Part shown: piece by piece, positions 42,552 to 51,774 of the stretch | Layout: the number at the start of each line of letters is the position of its first letter | How positions within the stretch are numbered: the stretch's first letter is position 1 | Assembly (NCBI RefSeq): GCF_000744825.1 | Contig: NZ_JQMR01000001.1 | Span: 2,155,501 to 2,219,500 of the forward strand | DNA length: 64,000 nucleotides | Reading direction: 5' to 3' | From: Carnobacterium mobile DSM 4848 | GTDB lineage: Bacteria; Bacillota; Bacilli; Lactobacillales; Carnobacteriaceae | Position numbers and translations under genes: made by a program | The notes under the pieces: model-generated | What the model was told of the DNA's origin: nothing | Seen by the model: the letters and a program-made list of their open reading frames with translations, nothing else | Databases searched by the model: none

Positions 42552-43283
42552 TTAGACAAGTACTTTATTTAAGAAATCCTGTGTACGGCTATGTGCAGGA
42601 TGGTTGAATACTTCTTCAGGTGTACCTTCTTCGACAATATAACCGCCATCCATAAAAATAACGCGATCGGCCACTTCCTTAGCAAATCCCATTTCATGAG
42701 TAACGACCACCATTGTCATTCCTTGACGAGCTAAGAGCTGCATAACGGCTAATACATCTCCAACCATTTCAGGATCCAAAGCACTGGTCGGCTCGTCAAA
42801 CAGCATGATATCAGGTTCCATCGCTAAAGCGCGTGCGATAGCGACACGTTGCTTTTGTCCTCCTGATAAAGAATTGGGATAATCATTCGCTTTTTCAGAC
42901 AGCCCGACTGTTTCTAATAACTCTAGTGCTCTTTTTTTAATATCAGCCTCTTTTTTATTCTTTAATTCTTTAGGAGCTAAAGTAATATTTTCCAAGACAG
43001 TTAAGTGCGGAAACAAGTTAAAGTGTTGGAATACCATTCCGATATTTTCTCTTATTTTGTTGATATTTTGAGAAGAATCGTTTAGGTCATGATTATCGAT
43101 GATAACTTTTCCGCCGGTAATATCTTCTAATTGGTTGAGACAACGTAAAAAGGTGCTTTTTCCTGATCCGGAGGGACCGATGATGCAAACAACTTCGCCT
43201 TCTTGGATTTCAACATTCAAGTCTTTTAAAACTTCTAATGAACCAAAGTTTTTTTTAAGATTCTCTACTTTTAATTTAGTCAT
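42552..43283 (-). CDS. glnQ: Amino-acid ABC transporter ATP-binding protein (GlnQ-like)
   Basis: A 243-residue ATPase of the polar amino-acid family. Walker A is GPSGSGKST near 33-41, the Q-loop [14 protein letters not shown], the signature LSGGQKQR near 136, Walker [15 protein letters not shown] near 157-170, and the switch His in VVVTHEM. It overlaps the upstream GlnPH-like gene by 8 bp and together they form a complete importer. Being a general family member, it might also power the orphan permease at 32211, which lacks its own ATPase; this is speculation. RBS GGAAAGGAAA. The ligand of the system is most likely glutamine or glutamate. Confidence 0.93.
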   Translation of the reverse strand: MTKLKVENLKKNFGSLEVLKDLNVEIQEGEVVCIIGPSGSGKSTFLRCLNQLEDITGGKVIIDNHDLNDSSQNINKIRENIGMVFQHFNLFPHLTVLENITLAPKELKNKKEADIKKRALELLETVGLSEKANDYPNSLSGGQKQRVAIARALAMEPDIMLFDEPTSALDPEMVGDVLAVMQLLARQGMTMVVVTHEMGFAKEVADRVIFMDGGYIVEEGTPEEVFNHPAHSRTQDFLNKVLV

Positions 43284-44730
43284 TTTGTAATTTCCTTTCC
43301 AAATAATTTGAAAGTTTCGTTAAAATAGTGATCACGATCAGGTACATTAAAGCTACAACTAACCACATATTCCCAGATGAAAATGTGCGGGAAATAATAA
43401 TTTTTCCGGTTTGAGTTAATTCGACTATCCCAATAACAGATAAGATAGAAGTATCCTTCAACGTAATAACAAACTGGTTGATAAATGATGGAATCATAAT
43501 TTTGACAGCTTGAGGAAGAATAATTTTCCGCATAGAAAGATTGTACGGAAGCCCTAGACTCCGAGCTGCTTCTAGCTGGCCTTTATCGACTGCCAAAATA
43601 CCTCCGCGTACGAGTTCAGCAATATAAGCCGCTGTATTCAAACTAAGAGTAATGATTCCGGCAATTGTCGCTGAAAGACGTAAATCAAGGAGTTGCGGAA
43701 TGGAAAAGTAAACAAAGAAAGCCAAAACGATTAAAGGAATGCCACGAAATAAATCGACATAAAGCGAAGCGATCCAATTCAATCCTTTATTTGGCGAAGT
43801 GCTGAAAAGTCCTAATAGAACACCGACAATAGAAGCGATGACAAAAGCAGCCAATGTTAAGCCCAATGTACGGCCTAATCCTTTTATTAATTCACTGCTA
43901 TTTTCTTTGATTAGTCCCAAAAAGCCGATGTTAGCAGCTGAGGCTGTAGAATTTTCGCCAATATAGGTATCTAAAATTTCCTGGTATTTGCCGTTAGCTC
44001 GGATATTGACCAAGCCGTTGTTGAACATTTCAATTAATTCAGGATTCATTCCTTTGTTTACTGCAAAACCATAATTGTCGCCTGGTTCTGGTTTAGTTGG
44101 GATTTTTAATTTTAAACGGTCGTTTTTAAGAGCGTAGGCCATAACAGGATAGTCTTCAAAAGCCGTATCTGAGTTGCCGGCTTGAACGTCTTCATACATA
44201 TTAGCAGAATCTTCAAAAGTGTTTAGTTTAAAACCGTATTCTTTTTGAATGGATTCTGCAAAAGCTGAACCGGTCGTACCTGTTTTGACCGCAACTGTTT
44301 TGCCACTTAAATCTTGGTAGCTCGTAATGTCATCATTCGATGCAGCCACGGCCATGACTACACCACTTTCAAAGTAAGGCTCTGAGAAATCAAAAGTAGC
44401 TTTTCGCTCATCAGTAATACTCATCCCGGCAATCATACCATCGATTTGGTTCGATTCAAGTGCCTGCAAAGCTGCGCTGAATCCTAATGGTTTGAGTTCA
44501 TATTCGAAGCCTTGGTCTTCAGCAATCGCATTTAATAAATCCATGTCGATTCCAATATATTTGCCGTCCGCATTTTGATATTCAAAGGGCGCAAAAGTAA
44601 CGTCAGTTCCAATAAGGTATTTGCCGTCCGCTGTTTTTGCAGAAACACTTTGAGGCTGTAAAACAGAAAAAATAGTACCGATTAATAAAATTGCTGCTGT
44701 TAAAAATAGTAAACGATTGTGCTTATTCAT
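43276..44730 (-). CDS. Fused substrate-binding protein and permease of an amino-acid ABC importer (GlnPH-like)
   Basis: A 484-residue fusion as found in Lactococcus GlnPQ. The signal peptide (about 1-31, ending SVSA) exports a solute-binding domain (32-260; [47 protein letters not shown]). The permease domain (about 275-484) follows directly, with the EAA coupling loop [29 protein letters not shown] near 390-418. RBS AGGAGGAGG is very strong. It lies upstream of and overlaps glnQ by 8 bp. One binding domain is present, whereas Lactococcus GlnPQ carries two. Expected substrate: glutamine/glutamate. Confidence 0.93.
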   Translation of the reverse strand: MNKHNRLLFLTAAILLIGTIFSVLQPQSVSAKTADGKYLIGTDVTFAPFEYQNADGKYIGIDMDLLNAIAEDQGFEYELKPLGFSAALQALESNQIDGMIAGMSITDERKATFDFSEPYFESGVVMAVAASNDDITSYQDLSGKTVAVKTGTTGSAFAESIQKEYGFKLNTFEDSANMYEDVQAGNSDTAFEDYPVMAYALKNDRLKLKIPTKPEPGDNYGFAVNKGMNPELIEMFNNGLVNIRANGKYQEILDTYIGENSTASAANIGFLGLIKENSSELIKGLGRTLGLTLAAFVIASIVGVLLGLFSTSPNKGLNWIASLYVDLFRGIPLIVLAFFVYFSIPQLLDLRLSATIAGIITLSLNTAAYIAELVRGGILAVDKGQLEAARSLGLPYNLSMRKIILPQAVKIMIPSFINQFVITLKDTSILSVIGIVELTQTGKIIISRTFSSGNMWLVVALMYLIVITILTKLSNYLERKLQND

Positions 44731-44926
44731 AAATTTCCTCCTCCTATATAAGAATTTATTTTAATTTAACTTTAAAAGGATTGCAACCAGTATATCATCT
44801 GACTGTGTAAGAAAATCTGACATGATTTGTTAATAAGTACGTAGACAATCAATTTATTGGAAGATCAGTTGATATCTACGAATTAATTAGCTATAGTTGT
44901 AAAGAGAAGTAAGGGGTGTAGTGAAT

Positions 44927-45493
44927 ATGATAAGACAAGCTGAAAAAAAAGATATTGAGCAGATGCTCGAATTGGTTTGGATCGTTTTACAAGATATGGA
45001 GTTGCCGGCTCTAGAGATTATTCCAGAGCAGCAGTTAAAGACTCTCCTTCATAAAGCAATGGAAAGCGACGATTACCGGTACAGTTACCGACGAGCAATT
45101 GTTTGTCTACGCGAAAATCAAATAGCCGGTGTCGCTTATGGGTATAAAGGAGAATTAGAACCGTATATTGATCAAGTATTAACAGATTTGCTGCAGAAGG
45201 CTGGTTTAGGAGAAGTACAGTTGTTTACGGACTCTGAAACACGTCCTGGGGAATGGTATCTTGATACATTAGTAACCTCTGTTGATTATCGAAAACAAGG
45301 AGTAGCTATGGAATTATTAGCTGCACTTCCTAAGGTGGCTGCAGCTCAGGGAGAAACCATCATTGGATTAAATTGTGACCAAGAGAATGCAACGGCTCAG
45401 TCTTTGTACCGAAAAATGGGGTACCAAACTGTCGGAGAAAACACGCTAAGTGGCCATCAATATGACCATATGCAATACCAAATTAGTAAATAA
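44927..45493 (+). CDS. GNAT-family N-acetyltransferase
   Basis: A 188-residue acetyltransferase. The acetyl-CoA binding motif A is LDTLVTSVDYRKQGVAMELLAALP near 118-141 (R-x-x-G-x-A form, with Gln/Gly), followed by GLNCDQENATAQSLYRKMGYQTVGE, the typical C-terminal strand-helix. ATG 44927 is preferred over GTG 44921, which lies only 4 bp from AAGGGGTG. The acceptor is unknown. Monocistronic, between the glnQ operon and a bidirectional terminator. Confidence 0.85.
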   Translation: MIRQAEKKDIEQMLELVWIVLQDMELPALEIIPEQQLKTLLHKAMESDDYRYSYRRAIVCLRENQIAGVAYGYKGELEPYIDQVLTDLLQKAGLGEVQLFTDSETRPGEWYLDTLVTSVDYRKQGVAMELLAALPKVAAAQGETIIGLNCDQENATAQSLYRKMGYQTVGENTLSGHQYDHMQYQISK

Positions 45494-45546
45494 AAAATCT
45501 GTCTTTCCTTTTGCGTGAACACTAAAAGGAAAGACAGATTTTTTTA
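45493..45546. terminator. Bidirectional terminator after the GNAT gene
   Basis: A 20-bp perfect stem: AAAAATCTGTCTTTCCTTTT (about 45493-45512) with 45524-45543, with T-runs on both strands. Confidence 0.95.
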
Positions 45547-45551
45547 TTTGA

Positions 45552-46061
45552 TTAGATAGGCAAATAAGATTTTCTTTTTGCTTTAGCAGGTAGTCTTGTT
45601 AATGTAAGATGATCAACAATAACAGCGATACACAAGCAAATGGGGATATCTTGTGAATGAGTAATGGAAAGAGCGTAAAAGTCACCAAAAGGCAAATAGG
45701 CTTTTTCCATCTGCATAATAGTCTGCAGCCGATGTTGAACAGTATAGTGATGATTATAGAAATCGCCTTTTACGATCCAATTTAACTGACTTACTTTAAA
45801 ATAAGGACCTTTTATTCCTGGTTGTTTAGAGATAGAGGCTACTTTATCGCCAGCAACATAAATATTAAATTTAGGGAAAACGGATAAAACGGTTTGTTTT
45901 ACTTCCACTAGTAATGTGCCATCCATCGCATATAAAGAAAGGCCATCGCCTATTCTGCCCCATTTTCCAATAATCAAAAAAATATCTTTGCCCGCTTCGT
46001 CTTTAACGATAATTCGATTTTGAAGCGATACATAAGCTTGTTTCATATAAAGATGAACCAT
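45552..46061 (-). CDS. LURP-one-related (LOR / tubby-like) family protein
   Basis: A 169-residue protein resembling the LOR/YxjI family, which shares the tubby C-terminal beta-barrel fold. Seen: the alternating strand pattern with IIGKWGRIGDGLSLYAMDGTLLVEVKQ, then FNIYVAGDKVASISKQPGIKGPYFKV. No catalytic residues or membrane helices are evident. Function is not known; phospholipid binding is suspected for some relatives. RBS GAGGTGA is 7 bp before the ATG. A -10-like TATACT (46140-46145, minus) is the best promoter candidate. Confidence 0.75.
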   Translation of the reverse strand: MVHLYMKQAYVSLQNRIIVKDEAGKDIFLIIGKWGRIGDGLSLYAMDGTLLVEVKQTVLSVFPKFNIYVAGDKVASISKQPGIKGPYFKVSQLNWIVKGDFYNHHYTVQHRLQTIMQMEKAYLPFGDFYALSITHSQDIPICLCIAVIVDHLTLTRLPAKAKRKSYLPI

Positions 46062-46306
46062 TCTTTACTCACCTCGAGTTAGTAGTTCTCTGTTTTTACT
46101 CTTGCTTGAATAAAAATCATTTTCTCTTCCTGTTCTATTAGTATAACAAAAAAAAGACCAAAAACGAAGAGCTACAAATAGGCCAACTTCCTTCAAGGAT
46201 TTAAAATCTAAATAAGAGGATAGAACGATAGAAGCGAAAAGGATCTATTAAAGCTTTAAATAAAAGATTCATTAATTAAGATTTCTTTTAACTCCCCAGC
46301 AGAATG

Positions 46307-46349
46307 TAAAAAATAGCTGGAGCAAGAAAAAAAACTTCTTACTCCAGCT
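46307..46349 (-). terminator. Terminator after the YvrJ-like gene
   Basis: AGCTGGAG (46315-46322) pairs with CTCCAGCT (46342-46349); on the minus strand ATTTTTTAC follows. The remaining 46062-46306 stretch shows no gene. Confidence 0.88.
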
Positions 46350-46356
46350 GCTTTTA

Positions 46357-46521
46357 TTAGCCGTTCATTTTAAAAACATGATTCAAATCTTGAATAGCTT
46401 TAACCAACTCATCTAGTTTAGACTCCATTCGTTGCAATAGAAACCAAGCGACAAAAATTGGAAAACCAAGGCTGCCGATAATTTCTGCAATCACAGAAAG
46501 CCACTCTGGACTCGTTTCCAT
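46357..46521 (-). CDS. yvrJ: YvrJ-family small membrane protein (54 aa)
   Basis: A short gene easily missed. It encodes 54 residues starting METSPEWLSVIAEIIGS; a hydrophobic segment LGFPIFVAWFLL (about 18-29) is followed by an amphipathic helix QRMESKLDELVKAIQDL. This single-span plus coiled-coil pattern, with the GFPI motif, is the YvrJ family of Firmicutes. The RBS is excellent (AAGGAAGGAGGAAA, 5 bp before ATG 46521) and a terminator follows directly, so it is an independent, expressed unit. Function is unknown; similarity in layout to small holin-like or bacteriocin-associated proteins is only an impression. Confidence 0.88.
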   Translation of the reverse strand: METSPEWLSVIAEIIGSLGFPIFVAWFLLQRMESKLDELVKAIQDLNHVFKMNG

Positions 46522-46639
46522 TCAATTTCCTCCTTCCTTTAAAATGACCTCTCCACTAGTAATGACGAGATCAGGAAATAACTTGTTACCTTTACAGAAA
46601 TCATAAAAGGAGGCTAACAGTTTTTAAGAGATTTCATTT

Positions 46640-46996
46640 GGTTGTACAACATTTGACGTTGGTCAGTAACAAAACTGATTTTCTTTTTATTCAAAACGAT
46701 TTAGAAATACCACTCAGAAATTTTGGAGGAAGAGGGAGTTGCTTGTAGCCATGGAAAAGAATACCGAGAAAAGGAAGCACTGTGGGCATGCGCCCAAGTG
46801 TATCATGTCCGTAAAACTGCTGAAGCAGCAACAGCCATGACAAAGCTTGTACGTTTTGAAACACGTTCTTCAGCTCAAGACGGTCCCATGGCTTTCCGCA
46901 AGCAATCCCGTAGTCCGGAGGAAATTTTCTTACCAGCGCTAGAGAACGAATAATTTTTCATTTTTTTAAAATTACCAACATGATTGACATAGAATA
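46640..46996. mobile_element. Decayed third copy of the MITE-like repeat
   Basis: About 357 bp. Ends resemble the 252-bp element: the left end begins GGTT (46640) with GTTGGT at the expected spacing (46658-46663), and the right end has TTACCAACAT (46972-46981) then GATTGACATAGAA. Core blocks are kept: GGAGGAAGAGGG, TTGCTTG..AGCCATG, CCCATGGCT, GCAAGCAATCCC and CCGGAGGAAATTT. The middle is different sequence with its own hairpins (CTGCT/AGCAG, TGGGC/GCCCA). The right end abuts the A-tract of the pdxK terminator. No target duplication is recognisable, so the copy is old. A 76-codon frame inside (46723-46953) is not convincing. Confidence 0.65.
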
Positions 46997-47032
46997 AAAA
47001 AAGCCATCTATCCATTAAAGAATAGATGGCTT
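46995..47032 (-). terminator. Terminator after pdxK
   Basis: AAGCCATCTAT (47001-47011) pairs with ATAGATGGCTT (47022-47032); a run of T's follows on the minus strand (46995-47002). Confidence 0.92.
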
Positions 47033-47042
47033 ACCTATTGAA

Positions 47043-47870
47043 TTAGATAGAGTCTTGTTTTGCTAAACGGTAACCGCTGTGGAAAACAGAACCGATATAT
47101 TGGTTGTATTTAAAACCGCTGCGAATGGCTTCAGAAACAAAATCTTTTGCTTTTAAAGTAGCTTCTTTAACTGTTAGTCCTTGTGCTAAGCCAGCTGTAA
47201 TAGCTGCTGCAAATGTGCAGCCTGCACCATGATTATAAGCAGGGGAAATTTTTTCAGTTTCTAAAACTGTAAATTCTGATCCGTCATAGAATAAATCAAT
47301 GGCTTTATCTCCTTCTAGAGCTTTTCCACCTTTGATCACAACATTTTTTGCACCTAAATCATGAATTTTTTCTGCTGCTTTTTTCATATCTTCTAAAGTT
47401 GTTAATTTGCCCAAACCGGATAATTCTCCAGCTTCAAATAAATTAGGGGTGATGACAGTTGCGAGAGGCGTTAAAATGTCGCGTAATGCTTCTGCATTTT
47501 CTGGGTTTAATACTTCATCTTCGCCTTTACATACCATTACAGGGTCAATCACAATATTTTCTAATTGTTGCTCTTTAATTGCTTTGGCAATGACCTTAAT
47601 AATGGCTACGTTCGGCAACATACCCGTTTTCATTGCAGCAATTTTGTGATCACTTGCAAAAACAGTTTTTAATTGGGCTTCTAACACGGGAACATCAATA
47701 GCTGTTACACCATGACTCCAGTTGTTATCAGGGTCCATTGTAGCAATGGCCGTTAAAGCAGATAACCCATAAGTTCCATATTCAGCAAATGTTTTTAAAT
47801 CAGCTTGAATGCCAGCACCGCCACTAGAGTCGCTGCCTGCAATCGTTAATGTTCTTTTGATATCTGTCAT
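47043..47870 (-). CDS. pdxK: Pyridoxal/hydroxymethylpyrimidine kinase (PdxK/ThiD family)
   Basis: A 275-residue ribokinase-fold kinase. The N-terminus TLTIAGSDSSGGAGIQADLK is the ThiD/PdxK substrate-binding motif, and the anion-hole region near 210 is NHGAGCTFAAAI with the Cys-lid Cys of the Gram-positive pyridoxal kinase subgroup. That favours B6-vitamer phosphorylation over thiamin synthesis; no thi genes are nearby. The start is ATG 47870, 8 bp from GGGGGA; the ATG two codons earlier sits almost on the RBS. The gene ends at a terminator next to a mobile repeat. Confidence 0.85.
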   Translation of the reverse strand: MTDIKRTLTIAGSDSSGGAGIQADLKTFAEYGTYGLSALTAIATMDPDNNWSHGVTAIDVPVLEAQLKTVFASDHKIAAMKTGMLPNVAIIKVIAKAIKEQQLENIVIDPVMVCKGEDEVLNPENAEALRDILTPLATVITPNLFEAGELSGLGKLTTLEDMKKAAEKIHDLGAKNVVIKGGKALEGDKAIDLFYDGSEFTVLETEKISPAYNHGAGCTFAAAITAGLAQGLTVKEATLKAKDFVSEAIRSGFKYNQYIGSVFHSGYRLAKQDSI

Positions 47871-47957
47871 GCTCATTTCCCCCTATAGTTCAGTGGCTTA
47901 TTGATGAAAAGCCTGAATGATTAGTCTTATTGTACTGTTCTCAGCTGATTTGTCAAA

Positions 47958-48851
47958 TCAATTTTTATCAATTAATTGTTGGTCCATATTATTATTAAGA
48001 GCTAATAAAATAGATTCTGCTACCCCATTTTCGTTATTTGCGGAAGTTAGGTATTTGGCATGAGCTTTAACACCTTCTTCAGCGTTGTCGACTGCCACGC
48101 TATATCCAGCTACTTGCAGCATAGAAACATCATTGAAATTGTCACCGAGCGCCATTACATTTTCTGTAGAAATGCCTAGTTTTTCTGCAGCCCGAGCCAA
48201 CGCTAATCCTTTTTGAGCCTTAACGTTGTTGATTTCAATATTATTAATGAATGAAGCAGTGATCGCTAAGTCGCCTGAGACATTTAATTCTTGAGCTAGC
48301 GGATCAAGAACGGTCGGCCCGTCTTCACTAAACGTGATCATTTTTAAAATTTCAATCGCATCGTTTTCTAAAAGTTCTTCATACTGCGAAACATAATTGA
48401 TGTTCATGATTTCTAAACGGGCAGCAGCTAAGACAACAGCCATTTTAAACGAAGTATCAGGATTTGTTTTATAAATCAATGAAGCCACAGATTCGATACG
48501 TTTCGCTTTATTATCTGAGTAAATTCCATGAGAAGTAGTCATCTCACAGTAAAGACCCAACGCTCTTACTTTTTCCAAAATATCACGGACTGTATCTTTT
48601 TTGATACCGATATTTTCAATAACGTTGCCATCTTCATCATAAACTTGTGCTCCATTTAAGGTGATCAATGGACACGAAATACCCACTTCTTCAAGTAAAG
48701 GCTTAGCTTCTGTATAGCCGCGTCCCGTGGCTACCATAAAGTTGATTCCTTTTTTTTGAGCTGCTAAGATAGCTTTAGCATTCGTTTCTGAGATGACCAT
48801 CCGTTCATTCAGTAATGTTCCATCCATATCCGATGCAATAAGTTCAATCAT
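47958..48851 (-). CDS. Cof-type HAD-superfamily phosphatase
   Basis: A 297-residue HAD-IIB hydrolase. Motif I is DMDGTLL with nucleophile Asp8 and Asp10; motif II lies near TGRGYTE; motif IV GDNFNDVSML is near 243. The Cof cap domain sits between (about 85-190). Members dephosphorylate sugar phosphates, PLP or flavin nucleotides; proximity to pdxK on the same strand (88 bp gap) would fit PLP phosphatase activity, but this is inference. RBS AGGAGGAAA is strong. Confidence 0.88.
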   Translation of the reverse strand: MIELIASDMDGTLLNERMVISETNAKAILAAQKKGINFMVATGRGYTEAKPLLEEVGISCPLITLNGAQVYDEDGNVIENIGIKKDTVRDILEKVRALGLYCEMTTSHGIYSDNKAKRIESVASLIYKTNPDTSFKMAVVLAAARLEIMNINYVSQYEELLENDAIEILKMITFSEDGPTVLDPLAQELNVSGDLAITASFINNIEINNVKAQKGLALARAAEKLGISTENVMALGDNFNDVSMLQVAGYSVAVDNAEEGVKAHAKYLTSANNENGVAESILLALNNNMDQQLIDKN

Positions 48852-49036
48852 GATTGTATTTCCTCCTAAGTTTCATTTATCTAGTCTAGTTTACCATTTA
48901 TTGGTAAAAAAAAGTACGAATACACGTTTTTTCTTGAATATCTGGGCAATGGGCAAGTAGTCTAAATACTTGTAGGAAAGCAAAAACTTTAGTACGATGA
49001 AGAGGAAAAAGAGACGGAAAAGAGGACGGAAATTAT

Positions 49037-49717
49037 ATGGTAATACCAATTAAAAATGACTGGGATCCTATTTTAAATCAGCCCAGTTTAGCTCCAATTT
49101 ACGAAAAGCTCAAACATTTTTTAGCAGAAGAATACCGAACAAAGACTATTTATCCAGCAATGGACCATATTTGGAAAGCCTTTGAATGGACCCCGTATCA
49201 TGAAGTAAAAGTCGTTATTCTAGGACAAGATCCTTACCATGGTCCGCATCAAGCGCATGGACTGAGCTTTTCAGTACAGCCGAATGTGAAGATACCGCCT
49301 TCGTTGCTTAATATTTACAAAGAGCTTGAAAGTGATCTGGGTTATCCGCCTGTCAAACATGGTTATTTGAAATCTTGGGCAGAACAAGGTGTCTTATTAC
49401 TGAATACGGTTTTGACAGTCCGTCAAGGAGAAGCGCATTCTCATCGGGGTAAAGGGTGGGAAGAGGTGACAGATATGGTCATCAAAAAATTAAATGAACG
49501 AGAAGTCCCTATGGTCTTTATTTTATGGGGCAGTCCTTCTATTAAGAAAAAAAGTTTGATCGATGAAACAAAGCACACCGTTATTACTTCTCCGCATCCT
49601 AGTCCATTATCTGCTTATCGAGGTTTTTTTGGTTCAAAACCATTTTCAAAAGCCAATGCTGCTTTAATTAAAATGGGACAAGAACCCATTAATTGGCAAT
49701 TGCCCGAAAAAGTTTAG
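49037..49717 (+). CDS. ung: Uracil-DNA glycosylase, family 1
   Basis: A 226-residue base-excision repair enzyme removing uracil from DNA. Active-site motif [18 protein letters not shown] has the catalytic Asp (near residue 64), motif B is the [13 protein letters not shown] segment with its His near 187, and [17 protein letters not shown] is present. Length is normal. RBS GAGGACGGAAA before the ATG. Monocistronic; the following 180 bp leads to pta. Confidence 0.96.
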   Translation: MVIPIKNDWDPILNQPSLAPIYEKLKHFLAEEYRTKTIYPAMDHIWKAFEWTPYHEVKVVILGQDPYHGPHQAHGLSFSVQPNVKIPPSLLNIYKELESDLGYPPVKHGYLKSWAEQGVLLLNTVLTVRQGEAHSHRGKGWEEVTDMVIKKLNEREVPMVFILWGSPSIKKKSLIDETKHTVITSPHPSPLSAYRGFFGSKPFSKANAALIKMGQEPINWQLPEKV

Positions 49718-49829
49718 CAAAGGAAGGCAGGAAAAAACAGGGAAAATGAAACTGTACTAATCAAAAATGAAAGAAATATGAAAAATGTATAGAAATATAG
49801 TGTATTTTCATAAAACAGCACTAAAAAAC

Positions 49830-49858
49830 TGTTATTTTTTACTAGAAAATAGTATGAT
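49830..49858 (+). promoter_or_regulatory. Probable pta promoter
   Basis: TGTTAT (49830-49835) and TATGAT (49853-49858), 17-bp spacer, 41 bp upstream of the GTG start. No cre site was found beside it. Confidence 0.5.
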
Positions 49859-49899
49859 AGACTAGAAGTGAAAAAACACATTATGTGGAGGGAATTAAC

Positions 49900-50880
49900 G
49901 TGGAATTATTTGATGGTCTAAAGTTTAATATTGTAAGAAAGAATATCCGTATTGTTTTTCCAGAAGGAACTGAACCTCGTATTATTGGCGCAGTTGTTCG
50001 TTTGCAAGCAGAAGAATTGGTTCATCCAGTATTGATCGGTAATCCAGAAGAAATTAAAGAAGTTGCTAAAAAGCGTGGATTTAATGTGGACAACATTGAG
50101 ATTATTGACCAAAATAACTATGAAGATACAGACAAAATGGTTGAGGCATTTGTTGAACGCCGTAAAGGAAAAGTAACTCCAGAGCAAGCAAGAGAAATGA
50201 TCAAAGATGAGAATTATTTTGGTACAATGTTAACATATATGGGCGTTGTTGACGGCTTAGTCAGCGGAGCGGTTCATTCAACAGGTGATACAGTTCGTCC
50301 AGCATTGCAAATCATTAAAACTAAACCAGGTGTGAGCCGTACAAGTGGAGCATTTATCATGCTGCGCGGTCGCGATAATGAAAAATATCTTTTCTCAGAC
50401 TGTGCGATCAACGTTAATCCGAACGCTCAAGAATTAGCTGAAATTGCTGTTGAAAGTGCTAAAACAGCTGAATTATTTGGAATTGATCCTAAAGTCGCTA
50501 TGTTAAGTTTTTCAACTAAAGGCTCAGCTAAAGCGGAAGAAGCTACAAAAGTCGAAGAAGCAACTAAAATTGCTCAAGAATTAGCTCCTCAATACCAAAT
50601 TGATGGCGAATTACAATTTGATGCTGCTTATGTCGCTTCTGTTGGTCAACAAAAAGCACCAGATTCAACTGTTGCCGGACAAGCTACTGTTTTTGTTTTC
50701 CCTGAATTGCAATCTGGAAATATTGGCTACAAAATTGCACAACGCTTTGGTAACTTTGAAGCAATTGGACCGATCTTACAAGGATTAAACAAACCAATTT
50801 CTGACCTTTCACGTGGATGTAATGAAGAAGACGTATACAAATTAGCTATCATCACAGCTACTCAAAGCTTAATGAACTAA
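49900..50880 (+). CDS. pta: Phosphate acetyltransferase
   Basis: A 326-residue enzyme converting acetyl-CoA and phosphate into acetyl phosphate and CoA; with acetate kinase it yields ATP and acetate. Seen: the single PTA catalytic domain (no N-terminal DRTGG part), with LVSGAVHSTGDTVRPALQIIKT near 128-149, SDCAINVNPNAQELAEIA near 166-183 and the C-terminal PISDLSRGC near 300. The start is GTG 49900, preceded by GGAGGG; an in-frame GTG at 49885 overlaps that RBS. Monocistronic. Confidence 0.95.
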   Translation: MELFDGLKFNIVRKNIRIVFPEGTEPRIIGAVVRLQAEELVHPVLIGNPEEIKEVAKKRGFNVDNIEIIDQNNYEDTDKMVEAFVERRKGKVTPEQAREMIKDENYFGTMLTYMGVVDGLVSGAVHSTGDTVRPALQIIKTKPGVSRTSGAFIMLRGRDNEKYLFSDCAINVNPNAQELAEIAVESAKTAELFGIDPKVAMLSFSTKGSAKAEEATKVEEATKIAQELAPQYQIDGELQFDAAYVASVGQQKAPDSTVAGQATVFVFPELQSGNIGYKIAQRFGNFEAIGPILQGLNKPISDLSRGCNEEDVYKLAIITATQSLMN

Positions 50881-50889
50881 AACCGTTTT

Positions 50890-50947
50890 AAAAGAAAAGC
50901 AGACTTGATTAGATTAAGTTTTGCTTTTCTTTTTTCTTAGGGGAGAT
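50890..50947 (+). terminator. Terminator after pta
   Basis: AAAAGAAAAGC (50890-50900) pairs with GCTTTTCTTTT (50933-50943), with inner ACTT/AAGT, then T's. Confidence 0.85.
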
Positions 50948-51012
50948 TGTTTGCGCTTACCAGTACCTACTCTTTATAATAGAAGTAGGAAGAAACGAAA
51001 GGAGAAGAGACC

Positions 51013-51648
51013 ATGAGGATAGGAATTATAGGAGCTACAGGAAAATCAGGTTCACGGATCACGGCTGAAGCTTTAGATAGAGGGTATTTGGTTGTCCCGC
51101 TTGTTCGGAATGCCAGCAAGCTTGAAGATCAAGATTGGGATATAGTCGAAAAAGATTTGTTTGATTTGACCTACGATGATATCGAAGGTTTGGATGTAGT
51201 AGTAGATGCGTTTAAAGCGCCGCAAGGACGGGAAGAGCTGCATCAAAAGAGCATCGAACACCTGATTGATATTTTGAAAGGGCATAAAAAACCACGCTTG
51301 CTGGTCGTAGGCGGAGCCGGCAGTTTGTTTGTTAACAGAACAGATGGAACTCGACTAGTTGATACAGCTGATTTTCCAGATGAAGCTAAGCCTACAGCTT
51401 TTCATATGGAAAAAGCTTTAGAGACGTTACAAGAAACAACCGATGTAAATTGGACTTACCTCAGTCCGTCTGCCTCATTTGAACCAAATGGAAAAAGAAC
51501 TGGAGAATATCAAATAGGAACAGATTTTCTGCTGACGAATCATTTGGGTCAAAGCGAAATCAGTTATGCAGATTACGCCATTGCCTTAGTCGATGAGATT
51601 GAAAATCGAGCATTTGAAGGCAGAAGGTTTACAGTCTGCAGCAAGTAA
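51013..51648 (+). CDS. NAD(P)-binding Rossmann-fold oxidoreductase (NmrA/SDR-like)
   Basis: A 211-residue protein of the atypical short-chain dehydrogenase group (YwnB/BVR-B-like). The dinucleotide motif is GIIGATGKSGSRI (4-16); VVGGAGSLFV near 98 and WTYLSPSASFEPNGKRTGEY near 152 are shared with NAD(P)H-binding NmrA-like proteins. It lacks the classic YxxxK dyad. The substrate is unknown; relatives respond to redox or quinone stress. RBS AAAGGAGAAG. Monocistronic with its own terminator. Confidence 0.82.
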   Translation: MRIGIIGATGKSGSRITAEALDRGYLVVPLVRNASKLEDQDWDIVEKDLFDLTYDDIEGLDVVVDAFKAPQGREELHQKSIEHLIDILKGHKKPRLLVVGGAGSLFVNRTDGTRLVDTADFPDEAKPTAFHMEKALETLQETTDVNWTYLSPSASFEPNGKRTGEYQIGTDFLLTNHLGQSEISYADYAIALVDEIENRAFEGRRFTVCSK

Positions 51649-51652
51649 AGAA

Positions 51653-51698
51653 AATCCGCCGCAACTGTCTGAACGCAGCTGCTGGCGGAATTTTTTCG
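51653..51698 (+). terminator. Terminator after the Rossmann-fold oxidoreductase gene
   Basis: TCCGCC (51655-51660) pairs with GGCGGA (51684-51689), with inner CTG/CAG, then ATTTTTT. Confidence 0.8.
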
Positions 51699-51774
51699 CT
51701 TTTTTTCGCTTGGTACATTACAATAGAAGAGCCTTGGTTTGAAAATAATGTATGAAAAGATAAGAGGGGAAACA

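Noticed and set aside
46723-46953. 76-codon plus-strand frame in the decayed repeat copy
   Set aside because: No homologous frame in the other copies, no family resemblance, and the sequence is explained by the repeat's stem and hairpins.
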